Below are positions 9,385 through 18,937 of a DNA stretch of 64,000 nt, one piece after another (the stretch's first letter is position 1; each line of letters opens with the position of its first letter). The stretch covers positions 1 through 64,000 of the forward strand of contig NZ_JACHTC010000008.1 in assembly GCF_014145635.1 (NCBI RefSeq), given 5' to 3'. The DNA comes from Myroides sp. WP-1 (lineage in GTDB: Bacteria > Bacteroidota > Bacteroidia > Flavobacteriales > Flavobacteriaceae). The translations under genes and the position numbers were made by a program. The notes under the pieces were generated by a model. That model was not told the DNA's origin. It did no database searches and worked only from the letters and a program-made list of their open reading frames with translations.

Positions 9385-10113
9385 TTAAAAACTAAATTGG
9401 TCAAAGATCATGGCCGAGAAAACGCCAACTCCCATACTCTTCATTGTTTGATCAGCCATGTTATCGCCAAAAAACATGGCGGTAAAATCAGGACCTTCTG
9501 TAAATCCAGTCAACGTATATTCAACTATCCGTTTCGTCGTACCTGTATTTTTAATTACATCTACATACTTTCCGTCAATAAAAACTCCTCTTTTTGTGTC
9601 ATCCAAAGCACCTGGATAGGTATTTGGAAAAGAAAATTTTCTTGAACCTCCGTATAAAATTTGTGTATTACCACCTTCTTTCCTAATCAACTGCATTCCG
9701 GCAAAATGCGGTTTAACAGCTGCAACATTTGTGTGCATATAGATCGGAATATTGTAGGTTAATACAATATACGTTTCACTTTTAGGTTCAAGTTCTACCC
9801 TTAATTTTAAGCCTAGATCAGTTGAATATCCAATGGGAACAGGAACAGCTGCAGGCATTAACTGTCTGATTAAATCTTTGAATGTCAAATAACCTTCAAA
9901 AATCTGTATAGCTGTTAAATGTCCTTCATCATCACTGCGAACTTGTCTATAATGTGTGTACGGGGTAACTTTTTCTAAATCTCTAAAGCGCACTGAACCA
10001 TTTGCTTCAAATTCATAGGTTGGTTGTTCTGTACCAACTCCAATTTGAGCATAAGAAATAGCACTAAAGAATAAAAGAGAGAAGCTTACGAGTAGATTTA
10101 ATTGCTTCTTCAT
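9385..10113 (-). CDS. Small VGIG-type secreted protein
   Basis: A 242-aa protein from ATG 10113 (an in-frame ATG at 10125 adds four residues). The signal peptide MKKQLNLLVSFSLLFFSAIS ends Y-A-Q and is followed by IGVGTEQPTYEFEANGSVRF. Later landmarks shared with its two downstream neighbours are the R-K-F-S-F strand and a terminal hydrophobic strand (G-V-F-S-A-M-I-F-D). It lies 38 bp after the 1,095-aa repeat protein and 8 bp before the next gene, so it is part of the same operon. Function is unknown; likely a minor surface subunit. Confidence 0.78.
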   Translation of the reverse strand: MKKQLNLLVSFSLLFFSAISYAQIGVGTEQPTYEFEANGSVRFRDLEKVTPYTHYRQVRSDDEGHLTAIQIFEGYLTFKDLIRQLMPAAVPVPIGYSTDLGLKLRVELEPKSETYIVLTYNIPIYMHTNVAAVKPHFAGMQLIRKEGGNTQILYGGSRKFSFPNTYPGALDDTKRGVFIDGKYVDVIKNTGTTKRIVEYTLTGFTEGPDFTAMFFGDNMADQTMKSMGVGVFSAMIFDQFSF

Positions 10114-10151
10114 AAAATCTTTCATAATTATTACAATCTATTCTTACCTCG

Positions 10152-13100
10152 TTACTTCTTTACATATTCTAAAATCAAATAATATGTTCCTGTCGGATGT
10201 GCAACGGTAAATGATCCTGCTGTTCCTAAAATGATACGAGTATTTCCTCCTACAACTTCTTTTCTAATTACTCCTTCCGTAATTGAATTTGTCGCTGTAT
10301 GAATTAGACGGGCATTAAGGATTACTGATGCGAAATCTCCAGGTACTTCAATAACATTTGTTTTTGTATTCAACGTGATGTTAAACATTCTCAATGCAAT
10401 CTTGTCTGCAGTATCCAACCATTTTTCAGGTTTGATTTGTTCATCATAAGAATAATTAACAACTACATTATTTTTTATAAATGTGTTTAAAATATTGGTA
10501 ACACTACTATCATCAACAATTTTTTGGAAGTTATTTTGTACATCTTTGACTACATCAATCTTAACTCCATCTCCTCCATTAACAATAACATTCTCATTTT
10601 TGTATTCGTATACCCCTTCACCCAAACTAGTTAAAGTTGTAACACTTTGTTTGTTTCTAATCTCTTGGCTTAAGTTGTACTCAGCGGTAGCAGTTTTGAT
10701 AATCAAATCTCCAGCAGGATTACGCGTTACAGAAACTTCACCTGAAGTAGTAGAGATAAATTGTTCTAACAATTGTTTTACCGTATTGTCATTTAAGATC
10801 AGTTCGAAATCATTGATGATATCTTTAGTTACTGTAATCTTAGTATTTGCTGCTGCACCAGTCTCATCCATGTATGAATACTCAATCATTTGATTGGCAT
10901 CTTGACCTTTGTTCAGTTTCGTTAAAGTTTCTGCAAATACTTTAGAACCAGCGTTTTTACCATCTTTAAATTCAAATCCAGCTAGTACGCTATTTGCATT
11001 GGTTGTTCCATCTTTTAAATCAATAGAGGCAACAAAAGACTCATTTTGAACTAATTGCGTTAGATTAATTTCTCTTGCTGGTTTGTTCGGTTCTTTTACT
11101 GTAAGAATAATGTCACCATTAGGTGCATCTGTAACCGTAACATTGGAAATGTTTTTGGTTAAAAACTCATTAAGAATATTTTTTACTTCTGAATTATCAA
11201 TGATTTCTTCGAAATTATTTTGTACGTCTTCTACAACGTTAATCTTAACTCCTACTCCACCATTTACAATGATATCTTCATTTTTATACTCGTAAACTCC
11301 TTGACCTAGATTAACTAAAGTAGTGATACTTTGTTTTGCTCTAATCTCTTGGCTTAAGTTAAACTCAGCTGTAGCGGTTTTGATAATTAAATCTCCTGCA
11401 GGATTACGCGTGATAGAGATATCTCCTGAAGCAACAGAAATAAATTGTTCTAACAACTGTTTTACTCTATTGTCATTTAAGATTAATTCAAAATCATTAA
11501 TGATGTCTTTCGTAACTGTAATCTTAGTATTAGCTGCAGCGCCTGTTTCATCGATATACGAATATTCGATCATTTGGTCCGCGTCTTTTCCTTTTGCTAA
11601 TTCGGTTAACGTTTCAGCATATTTAACAAGATCGGTAGTTTTTCCGTTGTTAAAGGTAAAACCTCCTTTTACACCACCCGTATTTACTGTAGAATCAGTT
11701 AAGGTAAGCGCTGCTTCTGCTGAATTGTTTTTAATAATCTCTTTAAATTCATTATTATCTCCCAATTTAGTAATGAACTCGCTGTTATTTGTCAACTCTG
11801 TAACAAACACATCGTTATTGGCGATAATTTTACCTAATTCATCGATGGAAACAGCAAATCTATTGTCTTCTGTATCCGTAATTACCAACTCTGTTTGGTT
11901 TACCTCGAACGTCTTGATTTTTGTATTACCTAGTAAATCCCAACTAATTACAACTGGATTGTAATTTTCATCGTAATAGAAGAAATTGTTGTTTACTGTG
12001 TCATACCCTACGTTTCCGTATTTTCCTTTTAACTTATTGATGATGTTTTCAATAAACTCAACGTTATCTCCTAGTTTGGTAATAAACTCACTGTTTTCTG
12101 TCAGCTCGGTAACAAACACATCGTTATTGGCGATAATTTTACCTAATTCGTCGATGGGAACAGCAAATCTATTGTCTTCTGTGTCCGTAATTACCAACTC
12201 TGTTTGGTTTACCTCAAACGTCTTGATTTTTGTATTACCCAGTAAATCCCAACTAATTACAACTGGATTGTAATTTTCATCGTAATAGAAGAAATTGTTG
12301 TTTACCGTATCATAACCTACGTTTCCGTATTTTCCTTTTAACTTATTGATGATGTTTTCAATAAACTCAACATTATCTCCCAGTTTAGTAATAAACTCGC
12401 TATTTTCCGTTAGGTTTTTAATAAATGTGCTATTGTTTGCAATTTCTGCAACAGCTAATTTCACTTCGTTTTGATCACTATCTCTAACAATCAAGAAATC
12501 TTGTTCTAATGTAAAGCTAACGTTTGTTGTATTTAAGGCAGACCAATCAATTTCTTGCTCTACACCATGCTCATCAAAATAGTAGAATTTCTTAGTAACA
12601 CTATTATAGTTAACATTTCCGTATACGCCTTTTAGCTTATTGATGATGTTTTCAATAAACTCAACGTTATCTCCTAGTTTAGTAATAAACTCGCTGTTTT
12701 CCGTTAGGTTTTTAATAAACGTGCTATTGTTTGCAATTTCTGCAACAGCTAATTTCACTTCGTTTTGATCGCTATCTCTAACAATCAAGAAATCTTGTTC
12801 TAAAGTAAAGCTAACGTTGGTTGTATTTAAGGCAGACCAATCAATTTCTTGCTCTACACCATGCTCATCAAAATAGTAGAATTTATTGGTTGTGCTCTTA
12901 TAGCTAACATTTCCGTATACGCCTCTTAATTTATTGATGATGTTTTCAATAAACTCAACGTTATCTCCTAGTTTAGTAATAAACTCGCTGTTTTCCGTTA
13001 GGTTTTTAATAAACGTGCTATTGTTTGCGATATCTGCTACTGCTAAATAAACACTGTGGTTTTGAGTATCTGTAACAATTAATGACTCTTCATTTCCTCT

Positions 13101-13439
13101 TGTTGGATTTGGCCCAATTCTAAATGTATTATTTTTTCGATCCGTTACTACATCACCAGAAATTAAAGCCGTCCATTTGAAATCTTTCCAATAATAGAAC
13201 CCTGCTTTGATATTGCTATTCCCTACGTGGTATATCAAAAGACTTTCTTCATAGTCTCCCTCAATCGGAGCATAACTATCAAGGCTTACTAATTCTACTC
13301 GAGGTAATAAAACTCCTTTTTTTGATGAGAATACTTCTAACTGTGCTGAACTTACGGGTTTTTTAGTACCAATTCCTACTTGCGCCATAGCTGAGCCACT
13401 TAAAACAAGTGCTACCAATGGAATAACTTTTCTAATCAT
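10152..13439 (-). CDS. Large VGIG-head stalk protein with two repeat types
   Basis: A 1,095-aa protein. Signal peptide 1-19; head about 20-95 (VGIGTKKPVSSAQLEV, KGVLLPRVEL, AGFYYWKDFKWTAL). Residues about 135-540 hold four to five ~98-aa repeats built on N-S-T-F-I-K-N-L, EFITKLGDNVEFIENIINKL and Y-G-N-V. About 560-970 hold two ~200-aa repeats (M-I-E-Y-S-Y, ITRNPAGDLIIKTATAEFNL, VYEYKNE). The last ~110 residues form a beta-rich terminal domain ending GTYYLILEYVKK, resembling the ends of the proteins at 29641, 30519 and 32215. The head is paralogous to the gene starting at 2892. It is the first gene of the block that ends in the CTD-SprF-OmpA triplet. Likely an elongated surface fibre or adhesin; it has no sorting domain of its own. 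Confidence 0.85.
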   Translation of the reverse strand: MIRKVIPLVALVLSGSAMAQVGIGTKKPVSSAQLEVFSSKKGVLLPRVELVSLDSYAPIEGDYEESLLIYHVGNSNIKAGFYYWKDFKWTALISGDVVTDRKNNTFRIGPNPTRGNEESLIVTDTQNHSVYLAVADIANNSTFIKNLTENSEFITKLGDNVEFIENIINKLRGVYGNVSYKSTTNKFYYFDEHGVEQEIDWSALNTTNVSFTLEQDFLIVRDSDQNEVKLAVAEIANNSTFIKNLTENSEFITKLGDNVEFIENIINKLKGVYGNVNYNSVTKKFYYFDEHGVEQEIDWSALNTTNVSFTLEQDFLIVRDSDQNEVKLAVAEIANNSTFIKNLTENSEFITKLGDNVEFIENIINKLKGKYGNVGYDTVNNNFFYYDENYNPVVISWDLLGNTKIKTFEVNQTELVITDTEDNRFAVPIDELGKIIANNDVFVTELTENSEFITKLGDNVEFIENIINKLKGKYGNVGYDTVNNNFFYYDENYNPVVISWDLLGNTKIKTFEVNQTELVITDTEDNRFAVSIDELGKIIANNDVFVTELTNNSEFITKLGDNNEFKEIIKNNSAEAALTLTDSTVNTGGVKGGFTFNNGKTTDLVKYAETLTELAKGKDADQMIEYSYIDETGAAANTKITVTKDIINDFELILNDNRVKQLLEQFISVASGDISITRNPAGDLIIKTATAEFNLSQEIRAKQSITTLVNLGQGVYEYKNEDIIVNGGVGVKINVVEDVQNNFEEIIDNSEVKNILNEFLTKNISNVTVTDAPNGDIILTVKEPNKPAREINLTQLVQNESFVASIDLKDGTTNANSVLAGFEFKDGKNAGSKVFAETLTKLNKGQDANQMIEYSYMDETGAAANTKITVTKDIINDFELILNDNTVKQLLEQFISTTSGEVSVTRNPAGDLIIKTATAEYNLSQEIRNKQSVTTLTSLGEGVYEYKNENVIVNGGDGVKIDVVKDVQNNFQKIVDDSSVTNILNTFIKNNVVVNYSYDEQIKPEKWLDTADKIALRMFNITLNTKTNVIEVPGDFASVILNARLIHTATNSITEGVIRKEVVGGNTRIILGTAGSFTVAHPTGTYYLILEYVKK

Positions 13440-13500
13440 ATTGCATTTATTTTTTAATCGGTTATTTTGTGAATTATATAACTCTTAAAATTTTTCCTCA

Positions 13501-13529
13501 CAAAAATACAATCAATAAATTATATACAA
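13501..13529 (-). promoter_or_regulatory. Putative promoter of the 13439-3675 block
   Basis: On the minus strand, TTG (13529-13527), an 18-base spacer, then TATTTTTG (13508-13501). This matches the Bacteroidota TTG-N19-TAnnTTTG consensus with spacing one short. It would give a leader of about 50 nt. Confidence 0.5.
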
Positions 13530-14305
13530 CAATGTCAACAAATTATTAAATATAATCACACTTTTTAACCAAAACAACATACAATATTTTGTGTAATTAT
13601 ACTAATACTGTATTAAAAATAAAATTCACAATTAATGTTTTTTTCGCATAAAATCACACCTTTTAGGTCAGAAATTCTATCTATAGGAATATTTTTATCA
13701 AACACCTCTTCATACGCCCAAACATTCTCTAAATGCAAATTTCTATTAAAAAAAATAAAATAAATTATTCGCATCTGCTTTTTCGCTCATTATCAGAAGT
13801 ATGGATATTTTTTTTAAAAATAAACGTTAGTTAAGCGTTAAATCAAATACCGTAAATTTCTTTTCTACTAATCCCCTAAAACAACAACGTAAACAACTCT
13901 TAATTTTTATGTTTTTTTAAGCCAATTTTCATCAATACCTTCAGGTAGAAATTAAGTACCCTATCAAAGACTCATGATTGCATTTTTAATGCTTCTACTT
14001 AGAATATACGCGTCATTTTGTTCTCATTTTCCCTACTTTTACGCGTTATTTTCTCGTCTTGCTCTATAAGAGAACAAGACAGAAAAAAGGCTTAAATCAG
14101 CTGTATTTTAACTCGTAATTATCTTTTAAACGATCACTTACACAACATCTCAGAACACCCTTTTCTCTACCGCCTTTTGCTCTTTGCACAACAGAAGAAA
14201 AAAGGATTGTATTCTTACTCCTTTACGTGAATCTTTTTTGTCTACTCATAGTCCAATTTAGTTTGACAAAAGGAGAAAATAGTTTTTACACCGACTTCCA
14301 AAAAA
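13530..14305. other. Intergenic region, AT-rich, no gene seen
   Basis: No convincing coding sequence. Two TTCTC boxes lie 30 bp apart (14021, 14051), the first in a TTTTGTTCTC context like the putative operators elsewhere. An imperfect palindrome (GTCTTGCTCT...GAACAAGAC) sits at about 14056-14080. These may be regulatory, but the similarity is weaker than among the other three copies. Confidence 0.4.
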
Positions 14306-14335
14306 AATAGCATCCCACGTATGTAGGATGCTATT
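14306..14335 (-). terminator. Terminator downstream of the 18213-14498 block
   Basis: A 10-bp stem (AATAGCATCC and complement) with a 10-base loop, followed on the minus strand by seven or more T. It lies 160 bp after the last stop codon of the block. Confidence 0.8.
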
Positions 14336-14497
14336 CAAAACAGGTATTAATTTCTACAATGTTTCGAAACTAATGCGTACTAACTTATTCTCTTTAACTC
14401 TATATTTAGTATTTGACTAATCAATACTTTAACACTATCTCATTTACCTGATTTACATTTGCATAATCATTTCCAATAGGGTTATCCAACGTCTATA

Positions 14498-15238
14498 TTA
14501 CTCGTGTTTGATCACGAACATAATATTGAAATATGACTTTTTAGATGTATTCATACTAGTAACGTCAAAAGACAGTTTTCCATCATTTGAGACTGAAATT
14601 GTACTTGGATTAATAGTTGTTTCATCAAAATCGGTAACTACATAATCCAATTCAGTGCGTTCATACAATCGATTTGTTCCTGCCATTGGCAATACATCTA
14701 GGGTATAATTTGAATTGGAAACAAAATTGGTATTCAATCGTCGAGAAAATTGTCTTTCATATTCTGCATATAGATCAATTTCATGTCTTACAGTTCCTCG
14801 TATTTCAATATTGAAAGAAGGCAAATAGAAAAAGTAGTTGACATTCAGAGGTCTAAAATCTTGTTTTTCCCATTTGGTTCCATTCCAAACAAACATTCCT
14901 TTTGTAAATCCGTTAGTTTCACTTAAGTTATACACTTGCAATCCCATGTGTTTTTCTTTTATTTTGGATGTATTTGCGTTCACCCAATCTGCATCAGTTC
15001 TGGAAATAAAAGGCTCTAGGGTTGTTTGATCTACCAATAAAACACGCGGAAGTAAAAGCCCTCCCTTAGTGGCAGTTTCATTGCTAGTTCCGGGATTAGT
15101 ACGATCTTTAATATCCAAAAGAGCGGCTCTATTGGGTATTCCTTCAGAACCAATGGTTACTTGTGCTACAACTTTTGTTGAAATACCAGCCCATACTAAG
15201 AGCAATATGGCAATGTATATTTTGCTAATTAATTGCAT
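14498..15238 (-). CDS. VGIG-like secreted protein, LDI/LLLPRV head
   Basis: A 246-aa protein with a signal peptide (1-25, ending V-V-A-Q), then VTIGSEGIPNRAALLDIKDR, GGLLLPRVLLVD, P-F-I-S-R-T-D-A-D-W-V, HMGLQVYN and KGMFVWNGTKWEKQ. The second half is beta-rich and ends YFNIMFVIKHE. It is paralogous along its length to the next gene upstream (15263-16015), with E-L-D-Y-V-V-T shared in the C-terminal half. Last gene of its block. The head resembles those of the large VGIG proteins, but there is no stalk. Likely a small surface subunit; function unknown. Confidence 0.78.
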   Translation of the reverse strand: MQLISKIYIAILLLVWAGISTKVVAQVTIGSEGIPNRAALLDIKDRTNPGTSNETATKGGLLLPRVLLVDQTTLEPFISRTDADWVNANTSKIKEKHMGLQVYNLSETNGFTKGMFVWNGTKWEKQDFRPLNVNYFFYLPSFNIEIRGTVRHEIDLYAEYERQFSRRLNTNFVSNSNYTLDVLPMAGTNRLYERTELDYVVTDFDETTINPSTISVSNDGKLSFDVTSMNTSKKSYFNIMFVIKHE

Positions 15239-15262
15239 GATTATCAGTTTTTTATAATATTA

Positions 15263-16015
15263 TTAATTCTTTTCTTTTCCTTTGTGCACAACCAAATAAA
15301 CATTGAGGAATGCATCAGGTCCGGGATTAATATTTTTTACGGTATACTCCATTACTCCCGTATTACTAATACTATGAATATCAATAATTTCCTTATCATA
15401 ATGGGTTACTACGTAATCCAATTCACTTGCTCCATAGAGATTATTGCGAACAAAATCACTTTTATTAGCCATGTTGGTAATAAAATTGTTCGCCAGCATG
15501 TTATTGGAGTAAACTTGGTATAAATTGACAGTAAGTCGGGTATTTTCGGGATCATTACTATCAATTAAAGGCAGGTTAAACGCAGGTAGTGGAAAAATAA
15601 TTCGATTGTTTTCACCAGGTATGGTTTGGCGAAACACGCGTCTCCACTTGGTTCCATCCCACAAAAAGGTTCCGGGTTTAATATCACCATTATCGGTTGT
15701 ATTATAAATTTCCAATCCGATATGACCTCTTTGTAAAGCTTCTTTTTCACTAGGGTTTATCCATTCAGCATCGGTAGTAGCGATAAAAGGTTCGAGGGTG
15801 TTGAGATTGACCAAAGCTACACGAGGTAATAACAATCCACCGGTTGTGGCCGTTATATTATTTGCTGCAGATTCTTGACTTTTCAAATCGAGGATTGCTG
15901 CTCTTTCATTTACTAAATCCGACCCGATAACCACTTGTGCTTCGGCAAATGTAAAACTCAATACGAACAAAAGAGTCAATACAAAATATTTCATAATTCT
16001 ATTTTTTTGCTTCAT
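15263..16015 (-). CDS. VGIG-like secreted protein, paralogue of the next gene
   Basis: About 250 aa from ATG 16015; ATG 15994 would also leave a good signal peptide (MKYFVLTLLFVLSFTFAEAQ), and ATG 16039 would overlap the preceding gene. The head reads VVIGSDLVNERAAILDLKSQ, GGLLLPRVALVNLNTLEPF and G-T-F-L-W-D-G-T-K-W. The second half contains ASELDYVVTHYDKE and ends AFLNVYLVVHKGKEKN. It sits 10 bp after the NWFYG/PKD gene and 24 bp before its paralogue, so all are probably co-transcribed. No catalytic motif is visible. Confidence 0.78.
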   Translation of the reverse strand: MKQKNRIMKYFVLTLLFVLSFTFAEAQVVIGSDLVNERAAILDLKSQESAANNITATTGGLLLPRVALVNLNTLEPFIATTDAEWINPSEKEALQRGHIGLEIYNTTDNGDIKPGTFLWDGTKWRRVFRQTIPGENNRIIFPLPAFNLPLIDSNDPENTRLTVNLYQVYSNNMLANNFITNMANKSDFVRNNLYGASELDYVVTHYDKEIIDIHSISNTGVMEYTVKNINPGPDAFLNVYLVVHKGKEKN

Positions 16016-16025
16016 AATCGACTGG

Positions 16026-17582
16026 CTAATAATCAGCATTTATTAAATTGTGATTTACAGGCAAATAACAACTATATACGGTTGTATAAATCGTTTTCAC
16101 CTGATCTGGAATAGGCACTCCAAGGTTATTCAATGGGCGCAGTTTAATTAGGTAATTCCCTGGTTTTTTAAATGTATGTCTCAGTTCTGGTACATTGTTA
16201 ATAATAGTAGGACCATCTCCTTCGTCAAAATCAATTTCTATTCTTGAGGCATTAGACACAAGTTCATATACGGCTTCTTCTCCAACACATAGAGAGGTTG
16301 TACCCTCAATTTCAACAAAGAAAGAAGCTGCAAAAGTAGGAAGACCAAATCGTGTTCCAGACTTTCCATCTGCTCCGGAACCCGTACCAGGAGATAAATT
16401 TCTCAAAGCATATACCTCTGTACTTAAAGGTTCATTTGGATTTTCAAAAACGTATAATTTAGAAGTATCAGAGGAAGCGGTTGGAGGGTATGTCGACATA
16501 TAAATACGTAAATCAGGTCCTAACTGTAGTGCCCCTATCTCATTTCTATTCGTATCATCTATGTATGTTTTTAAAAAAACTGCATTTCCATTAAGTAATT
16601 CTTGGAACTCAAAAACATTTGCTATCTGTCTGTTGTAAAACCCTCCATAGCCTACGTATAAATATTTACTATTCGGAGAAAATTCAGCTCCATAAGGGCC
16701 TATTTTTCTTGACGTTAGTGTTTGAAAATCATTCATATTTGAACATATTCCCGTACGATCATCAAATGTTCCCCACAACATATTATCTGATTCAAACATC
16801 ATCAAAGCAAAGTACTTTCCATTGGGTGAAAATTTCAAATAACCATAAACTGAACTATTGTAACTCATTTCTACATTGGGAATTACAGAAGTTACAGGTG
16901 TATTTGATACCCCGTTCTCTGTAAGGAGCCAAGCCACCATTTTTGAATTTGTTCCATTTCTCTGAACAGCCAGAATCCAATAGTCTACACCATTCGCGTG
17001 CTTAATTGCCGCTAAAGATTCGACAAAATGTTTTTCCAGTGCACCTTGAGGGAGAACAAAAGATCTATTTTTAGGTAACTCTAAACGACCTAGCCCATTG
17101 TTTGGTTCTAAATCGAGAACTTGGTATCTAAGAGCTCCTCTTCCCTGATGTATTCCAATAGTTACAGCAACAAATTTCTTTTTATTACGCGGCATGGGTA
17201 GAATAATACCAGATTGAGCCGAACTAGTATCTCCACTTAATCCAGTAGCATTTTCCATTATTTCGTGATTGGCATTGTAGATTTGCGTACCGCTGGAATA
17301 AAACAGTAAATTTCCATCTTCATCCGACAAAGAGAAACAACCCTCTCTTGTACTTAAGTGATACATTTTCGGATGTACACTTACAGGGTCATAACGCGTA
17401 GGGATTCCTCTTAACGTTACGGTTGTATTGGGATTGCTAATTGGTGCACCTGCAAAATCTTGAGTCCTACTCCAAGTAATTCCCTGTCCTGACCCGTAAA
17501 ACCAGTTGTATGTTTCTTTTTGTGCATATGCACTTAAACTGAGTATACATAAAATACTACAGTATAGATATATTTTTTTCAT
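16026..17582 (-). CDS. NWFYG beta-propeller protein with PKD domain, no sorting domain
   Basis: A 518-aa protein with a signal peptide (1-20), then NWFYGSGQGITW, EGCFSLSDEDGNLLFYSSGT and SAQSGIILPMPRN, and WD40/YVTN-like repeats (LKFSPNGKYFAL, AEFSPNSKYLYVGYG, LQLGPDLRIYMS). A PKD-like domain follows at about 430-505 (IEIDFDEGDG, HTFKKPGNYLIKLRPLN). In many Bacteroidota proteins this N-terminal fold is followed by PKD domains and a type B CTD. Here the protein stops after one PKD domain with the tail YTTVYSCYLPVNHNLINADY. The tail is almost identical in the paralogue at 18938, so it is not a random truncation. Probably a secreted component of the surface structure. Confidence 0.8.
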   Translation of the reverse strand: MKKIYLYCSILCILSLSAYAQKETYNWFYGSGQGITWSRTQDFAGAPISNPNTTVTLRGIPTRYDPVSVHPKMYHLSTREGCFSLSDEDGNLLFYSSGTQIYNANHEIMENATGLSGDTSSAQSGIILPMPRNKKKFVAVTIGIHQGRGALRYQVLDLEPNNGLGRLELPKNRSFVLPQGALEKHFVESLAAIKHANGVDYWILAVQRNGTNSKMVAWLLTENGVSNTPVTSVIPNVEMSYNSSVYGYLKFSPNGKYFALMMFESDNMLWGTFDDRTGICSNMNDFQTLTSRKIGPYGAEFSPNSKYLYVGYGGFYNRQIANVFEFQELLNGNAVFLKTYIDDTNRNEIGALQLGPDLRIYMSTYPPTASSDTSKLYVFENPNEPLSTEVYALRNLSPGTGSGADGKSGTRFGLPTFAASFFVEIEGTTSLCVGEEAVYELVSNASRIEIDFDEGDGPTIINNVPELRHTFKKPGNYLIKLRPLNNLGVPIPDQVKTIYTTVYSCYLPVNHNLINADY

Positions 17583-17622
17583 TCTTTTCTTTTTTCACCT
17601 TCTTCTTTTTTTCTTTTTTTTT

Positions 17623-18213
17623 CTATCTCCTAACTTTGTGAATATTAGGATTGACAGAAAATTGAGGAGGAACAGGAGGAGCACACACATCAACAATGAC
17701 TTTCCTTTGTTTCGATTCTTCTCCACTTGGTCGATTCTGGTTATCAAAAAATTCAACCGTTATCGTGTATATACCAGGTGTTTGATAAACATGCATAAAT
17801 GTCGTTTCTCCCTGATGCCCCAAAATATCTTCTCTCTCATTCGGACTTCCGTCTCCGAAACTCCAAACGGCATATTTTGTGTTTGGGTTAATACCTGGAA
17901 TGTTGAATTTGAATAGTTTAGCAACTCCTCTACATGCTTTATCATCTTCATAAATTACTATTCTACTTTGTACATTGCCTAAAAAACGATCAGGCAAACT
18001 TTGGTATAAAGAATCACGTGCTGCATCATCTAATACTTCTATTTGTTGTACTTCTAATTGTGCTTGTCTCTTCAATACACCTTCACTAAGCATACTTGAT
18101 TTAACTGGTACAACAACAATACTAAAATCATTTTCTTGTGCATAACTCGCGTTTTGAAGCACAAAAAAAATAAACACCATACTAAACAGTAATTTGGGCA
18201 ATTTTTTTTTCAT
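17623..18213 (-). CDS. Small secreted PKD-domain protein
   Basis: A 196-aa protein from ATG 18213, which gives the signal peptide MKKKLPKLLFSMVFIFFVLQ ending S-Y-A-Q; an upstream ATG (18243) would add ten residues. Residues about 95-175 form a PKD domain (YAVWSFGDGSPNERED, FMHVYQTPGIYTITVEFFD). The tail is V-D-V-C-A-P-P-V-P-P-Q followed by basic residues. First gene of its block, 40 bp before the NWFYG/PKD gene. PKD domains are extracellular immunoglobulin-like folds that mediate protein-protein or carbohydrate contacts. No sorting domain is present. Confidence 0.8.
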   Translation of the reverse strand: MKKKLPKLLFSMVFIFFVLQNASYAQENDFSIVVVPVKSSMLSEGVLKRQAQLEVQQIEVLDDAARDSLYQSLPDRFLGNVQSRIVIYEDDKACRGVAKLFKFNIPGINPNTKYAVWSFGDGSPNEREDILGHQGETTFMHVYQTPGIYTITVEFFDNQNRPSGEESKQRKVIVDVCAPPVPPQFSVNPNIHKVRR

Positions 18214-18937
18214 TTTTCTTAAAATCTTAAATGTTGATTGCAAGGCAATCGATGTTGGTTTCTCTTCTTATTTTCAGCATTTTTTAAAAAAATCAAAATA
18301 ACATTTTTTACTAAAAAGTGTAAAGTTAACTTTTTTAATACTCCATTTCAATAAATAAAATACACAATTCTCAAAAAATACATTTATTTTAATCTAATTT
18401 TATTAAAAACATATTTTTAAAATTTCGCTTTTAATCAAAAAACTATTTTCATTTAGTTCTAAAAAACACTTCTGGTAAAACAAAACTTTAGACACCCCCT
18501 CAAAACGCGACTGAATAAAGTCAGCCTCAACTTCTGTTTACTATACTTTTATTTCGATTTATTTAACCAATAATTAACACTAATTAACAAAAAACAAATA
18601 ATCTCCTGTACTAACACTTTCTTCTTCTTAAAAAAATACAAATAACTAAAATTCAGTTAATTAAATACAAAAAAGCACATCAATGCTCAATCTACAACAC
18701 AACATTATCAACGAGGTCCATTTTTCATATTCCTGTACAAAACTTACCTAATCAATTGATTAGCGAGTAACAAAGAGAAAAATTTAATTCTTTTCGTTCC
18801 CTTTTATGAGTGGCAAGCAATCTGGCAGCTTTCTTATACACAGCTGATAAAATATATGCTTCAGCGAGCGCTTTACGCTATAAAAACTACAGGTTTTCAT
18901 CTCTTTTTTCGACAAAAAGCAGGCTCTTTTTGCTATT
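18214..18937. other. AT-rich intergenic region with a shared upstream box
   Basis: No gene is visible. The 15-mer TTCGCTTTTAATCAA at 18424-18438, preceded by ACATATTTTTAA, recurs upstream of the next block (20638-20652). A weak hairpin near 18912-18936 could terminate the 18938 gene. Confidence 0.4.

Noticed and set aside
11323..11964. Plus-strand open frame of 213 codons inside the 1,095-aa protein gene
   Set aside because: Antisense shadow of the repeat-rich gene; the same type of shadow appears throughout the surface locus and over the 315-bp repeats.
14414..14482. Short frame after the 14498 gene reading N-P-I-G-N-D-Y-A-N-V-N-Q-V-N-E-I-V-L-K-Y
   Set aside because: It looks protein-like, but is only about 22 codons and lacks a start; perhaps a gene remnant, too short to call.
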